From contig JAJYTW010000001.1 of NCBI GenBank assembly GCA_021792855.1, positions 1-64,000 on the forward strand: a stretch of 64,000 nucleotides of DNA, read 5' to 3'. Position 1 is the stretch's first letter. Each line of letters starts with the position of its first letter. The translations under genes were made by a program, and so were the position numbers. Under the pieces are notes generated by a model. That model ran no database searches and was not told the DNA's origin. It saw only the letters and a list, made by a program, of their open reading frames with translations. Shown here in pieces: positions 30,938-41,024 of this stretch. This DNA comes from Actinomycetes bacterium (GTDB taxonomy: Bacteria; Actinomycetota; Actinomycetes; Streptosporangiales; Streptosporangiaceae).

Positions 30938-31809
30938 TGACCTGCTCCCGGCCGGGCCTGCATGCCGAGCAAGACCCGGGCCTGGTCGGGCGTCAGCGGG
31001 GGCCGCTGGGCGTGCCCGGCCAGCGTCGCCGCCCGCTCGACAAGCTCGGCGTTGCCGGTCACCGGGCGGCCGCGGGAGAACGTGACCGTGTCCTCCATCC
31101 CGACCCGCAGGTGCCCGCCGGCGGCGAGTGCGGCGAACATCACCGGCAGGGTGGTCCGACCGATCCCAGTCGCCGACCAGGTCGCACCGGGCGGCAGCGC
31201 GGACACCGCCTGGACCAGTGTGGCCGCGTCGCCTGGCATCCCGCCGGGCACGCCCATCACCAGGTCGCAGTGCACGTGCCCGCCGTGCGGCGGGCCGTAC
31301 TTGTCGAGCAGCCGGTGCAGCGACGCGATGTGGCCGAAGTCGAACAACTCGAACTCGGGCACCACGCCAAGCTCCTGGGTGCGCACGTATAGCTCGGTCA
31401 TGAACGACCACGGATTCATGAACACGTCGTCGCCGAAGTTCACCGTCCCGCAGGTGAGCGAGCAGCCGTCGGGGGCCGCGTCGAGCACCGCCAGCCGCCG
31501 GTCGAAGCTGTCGGTGACCGCGCCACCGGTGGATAGCTGCACGATCAGGTCGGTGGACTCGCGGAGCGCCGCGACGGTGTCCTTCAGGCGGCCCAGGTCC
31601 AGCGTCGGCTGGGTGTCGGCGTCCCTGATGTGCACGTGGATCACCGCGGCGCCGGCCGCGCGGCACTCGACCGCGGTGGCGACAAGCTCGTCGAGGGTGA
31701 CCGGAAGCGCGGGGACGTCCGCCTTGGCCGACTCCGCGCCGGTCGGAGCGACGGTGATCAGGGTTGCGGCCGCGGGGATCGCGGGCCGACTTGTGCCGTG
31801 TTCGGTCAT
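30934..31809 (-). CDS. Beta-keto acid cleavage enzyme (BKACE, DUF849)
   Basis: Zinc TIM-barrel enzyme that condenses a beta-keto acid with acetyl-CoA to give acetoacetate and a new acyl-CoA. The zinc motif is [11 protein letters not shown] at about residues 52-62, and the active-site strand is [14 protein letters not shown]. The conserved Glu is in [11 protein letters not shown]. 291 residues. The specific substrate cannot be read from the sequence; pairing with an asparaginase hints at amino-acid breakdown. The ATG at 31809 is 157 nt from the divergent dtd. Confidence 0.88.
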   Translation of the reverse strand: MTEHGTSRPAIPAAATLITVAPTGAESAKADVPALPVTLDELVATAVECRAAGAAVIHVHIRDADTQPTLDLGRLKDTVAALRESTDLIVQLSTGGAVTDSFDRRLAVLDAAPDGCSLTCGTVNFGDDVFMNPWSFMTELYVRTQELGVVPEFELFDFGHIASLHRLLDKYGPPHGGHVHCDLVMGVPGGMPGDAATLVQAVSALPPGATWSATGIGRTTLPVMFAALAAGGHLRVGMEDTVTFSRGRPVTGNAELVERAATLAGHAQRPPLTPDQARVLLGMQARPGAGQ

Positions 31810-31966
31810 AGCGTGCGAGCGCCTTTCCGGACATTCCTCGCCTGGGAGGCGACCAGGACGGTCGGTGGGAATCATGCACACGCTAGCGGACCGGCCCTGG
31901 CCGGTCGGCGCGCGGCCGGCCGGGCGTGCCAGCGGGCCGCAGCCGGGCGTGCGAGAATCCCATCCC

Positions 31967-32392
31967 GTGCGAGTAGTTGTGCAGCGGGCGAGCGAGGCGA
32001 GCGTCACGGTCGATGGCGCGGTGGTCGGCAAGCTGCCGGCTCCGGGGCTGGTGATCCTGGTCGGGGTGACGCACGATGACACTCCGGCCCAGGCGGCGGC
32101 GCTGGCCGCCAAGGTCTACAACCTGCGGATCATGGCCGGCGAGCGGTCCTGCGCCGACCTGGGCGCCCCGGTCCTGGTCGTCAGCCAGTTCACGCTGTAC
32201 GCCGAGACCGCCAAGGGACGGCGGCCGACCTGGCAGGCTGCGGCGCCCGGGCCGGTGGCCCGGCCCCTAGTGGACGCCTTCGCCGACGCACTGCGCGGAC
32301 TCGGCGCGCACGTCGAGACCGGTGTGTTCGGCGCCGACATGGCGGTCGCGCTGGTCAACGACGGGCCGGTCACGCTCATTCTCGAGGCGTAA
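31967..32392 (+). CDS. dtd: D-aminoacyl-tRNA deacylase
   Basis: Removes D-amino acids and glycine mischarged to tRNA. The N-terminal [15 protein letters not shown], the catalytic strand [16 protein letters not shown], and the cross-subunit GP motif in [12 protein letters not shown] are all present. 141 residues, the usual length. GTG start; a GAGAAT hexamer ends 8 nt upstream and no ribosome binding site is visible. It converges on the TIM-barrel gene with a 4-nt gap. Confidence 0.94.
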   Translation: MRVVVQRASEASVTVDGAVVGKLPAPGLVILVGVTHDDTPAQAAALAAKVYNLRIMAGERSCADLGAPVLVVSQFTLYAETAKGRRPTWQAAAPGPVARPLVDAFADALRGLGAHVETGVFGADMAVALVNDGPVTLILEA

Positions 32393-32396
32393 CGAA

Positions 32397-33239
32397 TCAG
32401 CCGACCGGGCTCGCCGACGGCAGGTGCGCCCGGGCGAACGCCAGCGACTCGGCCAGGTCCGCGAGCCGCTCCTGGCTATTTAGCGCCCGGCGGGTGCTGA
32501 TCTCCACCACCACTGTGCCGGTGAATCCGGTGCCGGGCAGCCGCTCAAGCAACTCGGCGCACGGCTGGGTGCCCCGGCCGGGCACCAGGTGCTCGTCGGG
32601 CAGGCCGGTCTTGGTGCCGTCGGTCAGGTGCACGTGCACCAGTCGGTCGCCGAGGTCCTCGGCCATTTCGAGCGCGTCGGTCCCGGCCACCGCCGTGTGC
32701 GACAGGTCGAGGGTGACGTGCGCGCAGTCGAGCCTGCGCGGGTCCCAGTGCGGCGCGTACGCCGCGACCTCGGTACCCCTGGGCCGGAGCGGATACAGGT
32801 TCTCCACCGCGAAGATCATGTCCCGCCGCGACTCCAGCCGCTTCAGGCCGGCCTCGAAGTCACGCGCGTATTCGCGCTGCCAGCGGAACGGCGGATGCAC
32901 CACGACGACCCCGGCGCCGAGCGCGCTGGCCAGGTCAGCGGTGCGCTCCAGCTTGCCCCACGGCTCGCGGCCCCAGACCCGCTGGGTGATCAGCAGGTTC
33001 GGCGCGTGCACGGCGAGCACGGGCAGGTGGTGGTAGTCGGATAGCCGACCAAGCACCTCGGCATCCTGGCTGACCGGATCGGCCGTAACCATCACCTCGA
33101 CGCCGTCATAGCCCAGCCTGGCGGCGATCTCGAAGGCGTCCGGTGTCCGTTCGGGAAAGACCGATGACGTGGACAGCGCGACCGGAATGGCGCGTGCGGC
33201 CCCCGGTGTTCCCGCGACTGCGGGCCCGGCCTGTGCCAA
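32397..33239 (-). CDS. Sugar phosphate isomerase/epimerase (AP endonuclease 2-type TIM barrel)
   Basis: A 280-residue xylose-isomerase-like TIM barrel. Metal-binding candidates lie in [43 protein letters not shown] and VVVEIST, matching the spaced His/Glu/Asp pattern of the family. Function is not determined; relatives isomerise sugars or act on inositol or DNA. The TTG start at 33239 has GGGAGGG 7 nt upstream. It is divergent from radA (101 nt) and convergent with dtd. Confidence 0.85.
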   Translation of the reverse strand: MAQAGPAVAGTPGAARAIPVALSTSSVFPERTPDAFEIAARLGYDGVEVMVTADPVSQDAEVLGRLSDYHHLPVLAVHAPNLLITQRVWGREPWGKLERTADLASALGAGVVVVHPPFRWQREYARDFEAGLKRLESRRDMIFAVENLYPLRPRGTEVAAYAPHWDPRRLDCAHVTLDLSHTAVAGTDALEMAEDLGDRLVHVHLTDGTKTGLPDEHLVPGRGTQPCAELLERLPGTGFTGTVVVEISTRRALNSQERLADLAESLAFARAHLPSASPVG

Positions 33240-33327
33240 GGCGCATCCCTCCCTCGGTCACCGAGCTACATCGGTCACCCGTGCCAGCTTATGCGCCGCG
33301 CGTGGCGGCGCTGTCGGTACCCACCGG

Positions 33328-33333
33328 TACCGT
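33328..33333 (+). promoter_or_regulatory. -10 hexamer for leaderless radA
   Basis: TACCGT ends 7 nt before the GTG at 33341. Confidence 0.5.
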
Positions 33334-33340
33334 GCGTGCC

Positions 33341-34744
33341 GTGGCGAAGACCTCGGCGGGCTCAGTTTTCCGCTGCTCAGAGTGCGGCTGGCAGACCAGC
33401 AAGTGGGTTGGCCGGTGCGGCGAGTGCCAGTCCTGGGGGACGGTCGGGCAGGTCGCGGTGGCCGGTCCTGGCGGCCGGGCGGGCCGGGCCGTCCTGCGCG
33501 GCATTCCCGGGCCGCGGGCCGCCGCGCCGGCGATCCCGATCTCCCGGGTGGACGCCGCGTCGGCGGCGGCGCGGCCGACCGGCATGGACGAGCTTGACCG
33601 GGTGCTCGGCGGCGGCCTGGTGCCGGGCACGGTCGCGCTGCTGTCCGGCGAGCCCGGGGTGGGCAAGTCCACCCTGCTGCTCGAGGCCGGAGCGCTGGCC
33701 GCCGAGCGATCGCCGGTGCTGTACGTCACCGGCGAGGAGTCCGCGGCCCAGGTGCGGCAGCGAGCCGACCGGATCGGCGCGGTCAGCGAGAATCTGTTCC
33801 TGGCCGCCGAGACCGACCTCGACGCGATGCTCGCGCACGTGGCGGCGGTGAATCCGGCGCTGCTGATCGTGGACTCGGTGCAGACCATCACCGCGGCCGG
33901 GACCGAGGGCGCGCCGGGCGGGGTTACCCAGGTGCGCGAGATCACCTCCGCGCTGGTCAGCCTCGCCAAGCAGCGCGAGCTGACCACGGTGCTTGTGGGG
34001 CACGTGACGAAGGACGGCTCGATCGCCGGGCCGCGCTCGCTGGAGCATCTGGTCGACGTGGTGCTGCAGTTCGAGGGCGACAGCCGGGGCCGGCTCCGGA
34101 TGATCCGGGCGCTGAAGAACCGGTTCGGGCCGACCGACGAGGTCGGGTGCTTCGAACTCGGCGAGTTCGGGCTGATCGGCCTGCCCGATCCGAGCGGGCT
34201 GTTCCTGTCCAGGCAGCACGGGCCGGTGCCGGGCACCTGCGTGACGGTGACACTGGAGGGCCGGCGCCCGCTGGTCGCCGAGGTGCAGACGCTGGTCTGC
34301 CCGGTCGAGGGGGCCGAGCCGTCCCGGCGGGTGACCTCGGGGCTCGACCCGGCCAGGGTCGGCATGGTGATCGCGGTGCTGCAGCAGCGGGCCAGGGTCA
34401 GGCTCGGCCGGGCCGACATCTACGCGGCGACGGTCGGCGGGGTCAGGCTCGCCGAGCCGTCGGTCGACCTGGCGGTGGCGCTGGCACTGGCGGGCGCGCT
34501 GGCGAACCTGTCCGTGCCGATGGATGTGGTCGCGTTCGGCGAAGTCGGACTGGCGGGCGAGATCCGGACGGTGGCGGGCGTCGGCCGCAGGCTCAGCGAG
34601 GCGAGCCGGATGGGGTTCCGCCGGGCGGTCGTCCCGGCCGGCACCGAGGTCGGCCCGGCCGCGGAGATGATGGAGGTGGTCGCGGTGCCCGATATCGCCG
34701 CCGCCATCTCCGCCACGTTCGGCGCGGGCCGGGCGACCGGCTGA
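33341..34744 (+). CDS. radA: DNA repair protein RadA
   Basis: RecA-like ATPase (Sms) that helps process recombination intermediates through branch migration. The four-Cys zinc finger CSEC...CGEC is at about residues 11-28, Walker A GEPGVGKST at about 105, the RadA signature KNRFG at about 260, and a Lon-protease-like C-terminal domain follows. 467 residues, normal. In most actinobacteria disA follows radA directly; here the next gene is an opposing membrane protein only 11 nt away. Confidence 0.95.
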   Translation: MAKTSAGSVFRCSECGWQTSKWVGRCGECQSWGTVGQVAVAGPGGRAGRAVLRGIPGPRAAAPAIPISRVDAASAAARPTGMDELDRVLGGGLVPGTVALLSGEPGVGKSTLLLEAGALAAERSPVLYVTGEESAAQVRQRADRIGAVSENLFLAAETDLDAMLAHVAAVNPALLIVDSVQTITAAGTEGAPGGVTQVREITSALVSLAKQRELTTVLVGHVTKDGSIAGPRSLEHLVDVVLQFEGDSRGRLRMIRALKNRFGPTDEVGCFELGEFGLIGLPDPSGLFLSRQHGPVPGTCVTVTLEGRRPLVAEVQTLVCPVEGAEPSRRVTSGLDPARVGMVIAVLQQRARVRLGRADIYAATVGGVRLAEPSVDLAVALALAGALANLSVPMDVVAFGEVGLAGEIRTVAGVGRRLSEASRMGFRRAVVPAGTEVGPAAEMMEVVAVPDIAAAISATFGAGRATG

Positions 34745-34757
34745 GCGCCGCCCGGTC
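34729..34757. terminator. Hairpin across the radA stop
   Basis: A 7-bp perfect repeat (arms at 34729-34735 and 34749-34755) with an alternative 6-bp pairing beside it lies between the convergent radA and the membrane-protein gene. Confidence 0.4.
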
Positions 34758-35535
34758 AGCCCAGCCGGAACGTCACCGGCGCGCTGACCAGCGAGCCGTC
34801 GACAGCGGTGACCGTGTACGTGCCTGCCGGGACCCGGCGGCGGCGGCCGGCGCAACCCGGCGCGGCGGTCAGCCGGTCCCAGGACATCGAGACCACCGTG
34901 GGCACGCCGCGCATCAGCGGCGTGATCAGGCTGCCGGACCCGTCCGTGCAGTAGGACGAGTTCCAGATCGTCGCCGAGCCCTCCTTGATGACCAGCGCGA
35001 CGTGCCCGGACCCCACGTTGAATGAGCAGGTCGTCGGCTGGGTGGAGACGATGTTGATGCTGAAGCTGGGCGCCTGGCCGGCCGCGAACCTGGCCTGCGG
35101 GCTGAACACGCTCAGCACGATGCTCGACTTGGCGCAGAACGCGGGCTTGAACTGGAACTGCCCGGACGTCTTCCCCGGCCGTCGCGACCGGGATGACAGC
35201 GGCCTGGACGTGGCGACGGCGCCCTTGCCCTGACCGCCGTGCCCGGTTCCCGCCTTCGCGTGGCGGCCGGCCGTGCCCGTCGCGGTCGGGTGCCGCGGAC
35301 TGGACTGCGCGGTCGGGGTCGGCCCGGTGGCCGACGCTCCCGGAGAGGCGCCGGCCGAGGCGCCGTGCCCGGTCCCAGCGGGTCCGGTGGCACCCGCTGG
35401 GACCTTGAGCGCGGTGGAGAGACCCCAGGCGGCGGCGCCGAACACGGCGAGGCCGATCAGGAGAACCATGAAGCGCCGACGCCAGTACAACCCGGCCGCG
35501 CGCTCGGGCTGGTAACGGAACGTGTTCCCCCCCAT
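34756..35535 (-). CDS. Membrane-anchored protein with C-terminal cysteine-containing beta domain
   Basis: A 259-residue protein with one transmembrane helix near the start (FMVLLIGLAVFGAAAWGL, about residues 22-40), a Pro/Gly/Ala/Thr-rich linker of about 85 residues, and an extracytoplasmic beta-type domain with four Cys (FCAKS, TTCSF, SYCTDG, PGCAG) that could form two disulfides. It resembles in layout the membrane protein that sits between disA and mutY in mycobacteria. Function unknown. The ATG at 35535 is divergent from mutY. Confidence 0.78.
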   Translation of the reverse strand: MGGNTFRYQPERAAGLYWRRRFMVLLIGLAVFGAAAWGLSTALKVPAGATGPAGTGHGASAGASPGASATGPTPTAQSSPRHPTATGTAGRHAKAGTGHGGQGKGAVATSRPLSSRSRRPGKTSGQFQFKPAFCAKSSIVLSVFSPQARFAAGQAPSFSINIVSTQPTTCSFNVGSGHVALVIKEGSATIWNSSYCTDGSGSLITPLMRGVPTVVSMSWDRLTAAPGCAGRRRRVPAGTYTVTAVDGSLVSAPVTFRLG

Positions 35536-35671
35536 GTCCTTTGAGTATGCAAGAGCATGCCCGGCCCGCGGGGATGCCTCGCCGCTATCTCCGGAGCGTG
35601 TTTTCGCAGGCAGGAGACTTGCGGAGGGCTTGCCCGCATTCCTAGTGACGTGCCGCCGACGGCGGTCATGG

Positions 35672-35677
35672 CAGGAT
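35672..35677 (+). promoter_or_regulatory. Candidate -10 hexamer for mutY
   Basis: CAGGAT ends 9 nt before the ATG at 35687, slightly farther than in the other leaderless candidates here. Confidence 0.35.
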
Positions 35678-35686
35678 CGATCCGTC

Positions 35687-36586
35687 ATGACCACCAGATT
35701 CGAACGGCCGATCGCCGACTGGTTCGCGACCTGCGCAAGGGACCTGCCGTGGCGGGCGCCGGACGCCGGGCCCTGGGCGATCATGGTTAGCGAGTTCATG
35801 CTCCAGCAGACCCCGGTGTCGCGGGTGCTTCCGGCCTACCGGGCCTGGCTGGAGCGCTGGCCGACGCCCGCAGCCCTCGCCGCCGCCACCCCGGCCGACG
35901 CGGTCCGACAGTGGGACCGGCTTGGCTACCCGCGCCGGGCTATCCGCCTGCATGCCGCGGCGACGTTGATCGCGGACCGGCACGGCGGGTCGGTCCCTGC
36001 GTCGCTCGACGACCTGCGCGCGCTGCCCGGTGTGGGCGACTACACGGCGGCCGCGATTGCCAGTTTCGCCTTCGGCCAGCGACATCCCGTGCTCGACGTG
36101 AACATCCGCCGGGTCCTGGCCCGCCTGGTGACCGGGCGGGATCTGGGCGGCGGGTCGGTCAGCGGCACCGAGACGGCGCTGGCGGCCGCACTGCTGCCAC
36201 CGGCCAGCGACGGCCGCGCTGCCCGCTGGAACGCCGCGGTGATGGAACTTGGCGCCCTGGTCTGCACCGCTGCCCGGCCGGCCTGCGATCGGTGCCCGGT
36301 GGCAGTCTCGTGCGCCTGGCTGGCTGGCGGCAGGCCACCGGCCGACCGGCCCCGGCGCAGCCAGACCTACCTGGGCAGCGACCGGCAGTGCCGGGGCGCG
36401 CTGCTCGCCGTGCTGCGGTCCGCCGCCGGGCCGGTGCCGGTCACCGCCTTCGACGGCTGCTGGCCGGACGCCGGCCAGCGGGTAAGGGTCCTGGCCGGAC
36501 TGGTCGGAGACGGCCTGGTGACGCTGTCGGAGAGCGGACTGGCCAGCCTGCCCGGCGAGGGAGCGGCGATTCCCGGCGCCGGGTAA
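35687..36586 (+). CDS. mutY: A/G-specific adenine glycosylase
   Basis: Removes adenine mispaired with 8-oxoguanine. The catalytic Glu is in MVSEFMLQQTPVSRV, the helix-hairpin-helix is LPGVGDYTAAAI, and the catalytic Asp is in VLDVNIRRVLARL. The 4Fe-4S ligands have the C-x6-C-x2-C-x5-C spacing in CTAARPACDRCPVAVSC. The C-terminal 8-oxoG recognition (Nudix-like) domain of E. coli MutY is absent or very short: only 75 or so residues follow the cluster, as in many actinobacterial forms. ATG at 35687; 299 residues. Confidence 0.93.
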   Translation: MTTRFERPIADWFATCARDLPWRAPDAGPWAIMVSEFMLQQTPVSRVLPAYRAWLERWPTPAALAAATPADAVRQWDRLGYPRRAIRLHAAATLIADRHGGSVPASLDDLRALPGVGDYTAAAIASFAFGQRHPVLDVNIRRVLARLVTGRDLGGGSVSGTETALAAALLPPASDGRAARWNAAVMELGALVCTAARPACDRCPVAVSCAWLAGGRPPADRPRRSQTYLGSDRQCRGALLAVLRSAAGPVPVTAFDGCWPDAGQRVRVLAGLVGDGLVTLSESGLASLPGEGAAIPGAG

Positions 36587-36657
36587 GGCAGCCAGGTCTC
36601 CGGGAGCCAGGTGCGAGGACCGCACTTCACCGCCGCCGGATCCGGCGCCGGTGAAAG

Positions 36658-36699
36658 CCGAGGTGGCCGGCCCGGCAGATGCCGGGCCGGCCACCTCGG
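36658..36699. terminator. Bidirectional terminator between mutY and clpC
   Basis: A perfect 19-bp inverted repeat (36658-36676 and 36681-36699) with a 4-nt AGAT loop lies 71 nt after mutY and 20 nt before the end of clpC. It is one of the strongest hairpins in the window. Confidence 0.85.
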
Positions 36700-36719
36700 A
36701 CAGGCTGGGGATTCCCCGG

Positions 36720-39281
<2,562 letters not shown>

Positions 39282-39481
39282 TCGTCGCTCCCTCACCTAG
39301 CGGTGGGGACGGGCCTTCGCAGTCGCCCGTCCCTGCCGCGCGCTAGCCCTGGTGCCAGGCAAGGCGCCGACTGTGGCACATCGCGTCAGCGAGCGATCCA
39401 CCACACTCCAGAACAACCTTCCCCGGCTGACGGGCGTTCACCCTCATCCAACCGGCCGCGGGGAAACAGTGTTCCCAGGTA

Positions 39482-39495
39482 CGCCGCCAGCGAAC
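39482..39495 (-). promoter_or_regulatory. ClgR-like box 1 upstream of clpC
   Basis: On the minus strand GTTCGC-TGGCG-GCG matches the GTTCGC-N5-GCG consensus described for Streptomyces ClgR, an activator of clp genes. It lies 200 bp upstream of the clpC ATG. Confidence 0.6.
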
Positions 39496-39506
39496 GCCGG
39501 TCCGTA

Positions 39507-39520
39507 CGCTGCCAGCGAAC
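39507..39520 (-). promoter_or_regulatory. ClgR-like box 2 upstream of clpC
   Basis: GTTCGC-TGGCA-GCG on the minus strand, same spacing as box 1 and 25 bp from it. Its core CGCTGCCAGCG is a perfect palindrome around three bases. Confidence 0.65.
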
Positions 39521-39522
39521 AT

Positions 39523-39578
39523 GCAACGGCTGGCGACATACCGGCGATGTCGCCTGATGGTATGTCGTCAGCCGTTGC
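39523..39578. terminator. Long hairpin between lsr2 and clpC
   Basis: Arms of 20 bp (39523-39542 and 39559-39578) with a single mismatch and a 16-nt loop. An alternative shorter pairing exists between GGCGACAT and ATGTCGCC inside it. It lies downstream of lsr2 and directly upstream of the ClgR-like boxes, so it may end lsr2 transcription or act in clpC control. Confidence 0.6.
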
Positions 39579-39735
39579 CGAGCGATGACTCACGCTGCGA
39601 AAGCCCCATCCAGCACCAGCCGCCGACGCACCGCCGCGTGACTGCCGGTGCCGGTCTGGCAGTACCGGGACTGGCCGCACGGCGGGCGCCGTGCCAGGGG
39701 CTCTCGGGCCGGAAAGCTTCTCCGGGCCTTGAGAG

Positions 39736-40068
39736 CTAGTGGGCCGCTTCGTACTCGGCGATGATGTTCGCGGGAATGCGGCCGCGCTCACTTACCTTGT
39801 GCCCACGCTGCCGCGCCCACTCCCTGATCTCGGAACTGCGCTCACGGCCCGGGCCACTGCGTGCCTTGCGGCGCCGTCCGCCCGCCGATGCCCGGCGGGC
39901 GTGGTCTGCGAATACGCCGACCTTCTCGCGAAGTTCCTTGCTGTGCGGGCCGCACAGATCGATTTCGTACGCGTTGCCATCAAAAGCGAACGATACCGAC
40001 TCGCTGCCTTCGACCTCTCCATCGTGCGGTAGGTCGCACACTACCGTCACTACTGTCTTGTGAGCCAT
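39736..40068 (-). CDS. lsr2: Lsr2 nucleoid-associated protein
   Basis: Small H-NS-like protein that bridges and silences AT-rich DNA. The N-terminal dimerisation region includes [19 protein letters not shown] and [17 protein letters not shown]. The C-terminal DNA-binding domain includes [19 protein letters not shown], whose RGR is the AT-hook-like minor-groove motif. 110 residues, typical. The ATG at 40068 has AAAGG upstream. The upstream DNA is AT-rich with repeated AAGCTT, a likely autoregulatory target. The lsr2, clpC order is conserved in actinobacteria. Confidence 0.95.
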   Translation of the reverse strand: MAHKTVVTVVCDLPHDGEVEGSESVSFAFDGNAYEIDLCGPHSKELREKVGVFADHARRASAGGRRRKARSGPGRERSSEIREWARQRGHKVSERGRIPANIIAEYEAAH

Positions 40069-40115
40069 GCTCGTGAACCTTTCTGTTACCTCAGCTATTT
40101 AAGAAGCTTAAGCTT

Positions 40116-40145
40116 AACCTATCCTAGCAAGTGCGCCGATGACAA
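40116..40145 (-). promoter_or_regulatory. lsr2 promoter
   Basis: Minus-strand -35 TTGTCA (40145-40140), 18-bp spacer, and -10 TAGGTT (40121-40116), about 48 nt before the ATG. The downstream TTAAGCTTAAGCTT stretch covers the start-site region. Confidence 0.65.
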
Positions 40146-40233
40146 TTCACGGTGCCCGAAACGAGGCGCAGTTCGAGAGTAGCGTTCCCGCGTACTACTT
40201 GAAACCCCGGAGTAACTCTCCGTAATCAGCACA

Positions 40234-40500
40234 TCAGTTACCAGGCTTAGTACCGACATCGTCCTTATCATCGGCACCCGCCGGCCGACCACGTTCGGCA
40301 CCTCTCGATCGGCTTGATGGATTCTGAGGCTTAGCTGAAAGATGCCGATCCGTCGAATCTGGTGCCGATTGATCGCGTCCCTCGTCGTCTGCCGCGTTCT
40401 TGCCGCGGCGCATCTCATGCCTGAGGAATGCTCCCACCGCGAACAGGAACACGGCAGCGACCAAAAAGGGAGGAGCTAGCACAGTCAGATCGTTGACCAC
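40234..40500 (-). CDS. Small single-pass membrane protein (88 aa)
   Basis: One hydrophobic helix near the N-terminus (LAPPFLVAAVFLFAVGAFL) is followed by a highly charged, Asp/Arg/Ser/Gly-rich cytoplasmic tail of about 60 residues. The GTG at 40500 has GGAGG 6 nt upstream, and it shares one base with the stop of the upstream gene (TAGTG). This supports a real, translationally coupled gene. No homologue is recognised. It lies 165 bp upstream of lsr2 on the same strand. Confidence 0.6.
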   Translation of the reverse strand: MVNDLTVLAPPFLVAAVFLFAVGAFLRHEMRRGKNAADDEGRDQSAPDSTDRHLSAKPQNPSSRSRGAERGRPAGADDKDDVGTKPGN

Positions 40501-41024
40501 TACCAACCTCCGTGCCATGTCGGACTCATGAGCACCGCCCGCGCGGTCGCCAGGCCCGCGCCGACCAGTTCCGCGGTCACCGAACCGGTGACCGCGGGGC
40601 GGATCGACGGCCACCAGGACGGGCCCTGCCAGGCACTACCCGGCGGGACAGCAGCATCCGCCCCCCACGCCGGACCTTGGCCGAACCGGCCCTGGTCGCG
40701 GGGATCAGCGACATTTCGCTGCGGCGGCACAGCTTTCTTGTCGACCTTTCCGACCGCAGGCGTCCAGCGACCAGGCGATCCGCCGATGTCCCCCGGACCA
40801 GACACATTTGTCGGGGTGCGGGCCGGACAGGAACGGCCACGCCGGGATACGACGTCCGGCCATCCGCGCCGGTAAGTCCGCGACCACGGACTTCCTGACC
40901 GCCAGTCGCATACGATGGCAATCATCGAGCCAGCACGACGCTGGCTGCGGCGCTCCCGCGAGGCGAGGAAATTCCGGAACCTCGCCAGATTGAGCCCGGT
41001 GCGATCTGCTCTGGAATCGGCCAT
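40500..41024 (-). CDS. Unrecognised 174-aa protein with basic N-terminus
   Basis: No domain recognised. The N-terminus is strongly basic (RFRNFLASRERRSQRRAG), the middle is rich in Trp, Gly, Pro and Arg, and the last 30 residues are hydrophobic (SVTAELVGAGLATARAVLM). The ATG at 41024 is preceded by a near-perfect GGAGGAGGA box. Codon third positions are less GC-rich than in neighbouring genes, suggesting weak constraint or recent origin. The stop overlaps the start of the small membrane protein. It could be an orphan gene; confidence in translation rests on the ribosome binding site. Confidence 0.45.
   Translation of the reverse strand: MADSRADRTGLNLARFRNFLASRERRSQRRAGSMIAIVCDWRSGSPWSRTYRRGWPDVVSRRGRSCPARTPTNVSGPGDIGGSPGRWTPAVGKVDKKAVPPQRNVADPRDQGRFGQGPAWGADAAVPPGSAWQGPSWWPSIRPAVTGSVTAELVGAGLATARAVLMSPTWHGGW

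Larger units (their letters stand above)
39282..39735. other. lsr2-clpC intergenic region
   Basis: About 450 bp without a gene. It carries the two ClgR-like boxes and a long hairpin (described separately). The promoter of clpC should lie between the boxes and the gene, but I see no convincing -10/-35 pair. Confidence 0.6.

Noticed and set aside
35722-35735. Third ClgR-like box
   Set aside because: It matches GTTCGC-N5-GCG but lies within mutY coding sequence and away from clpC; expected once or so by chance in a GC-rich window.
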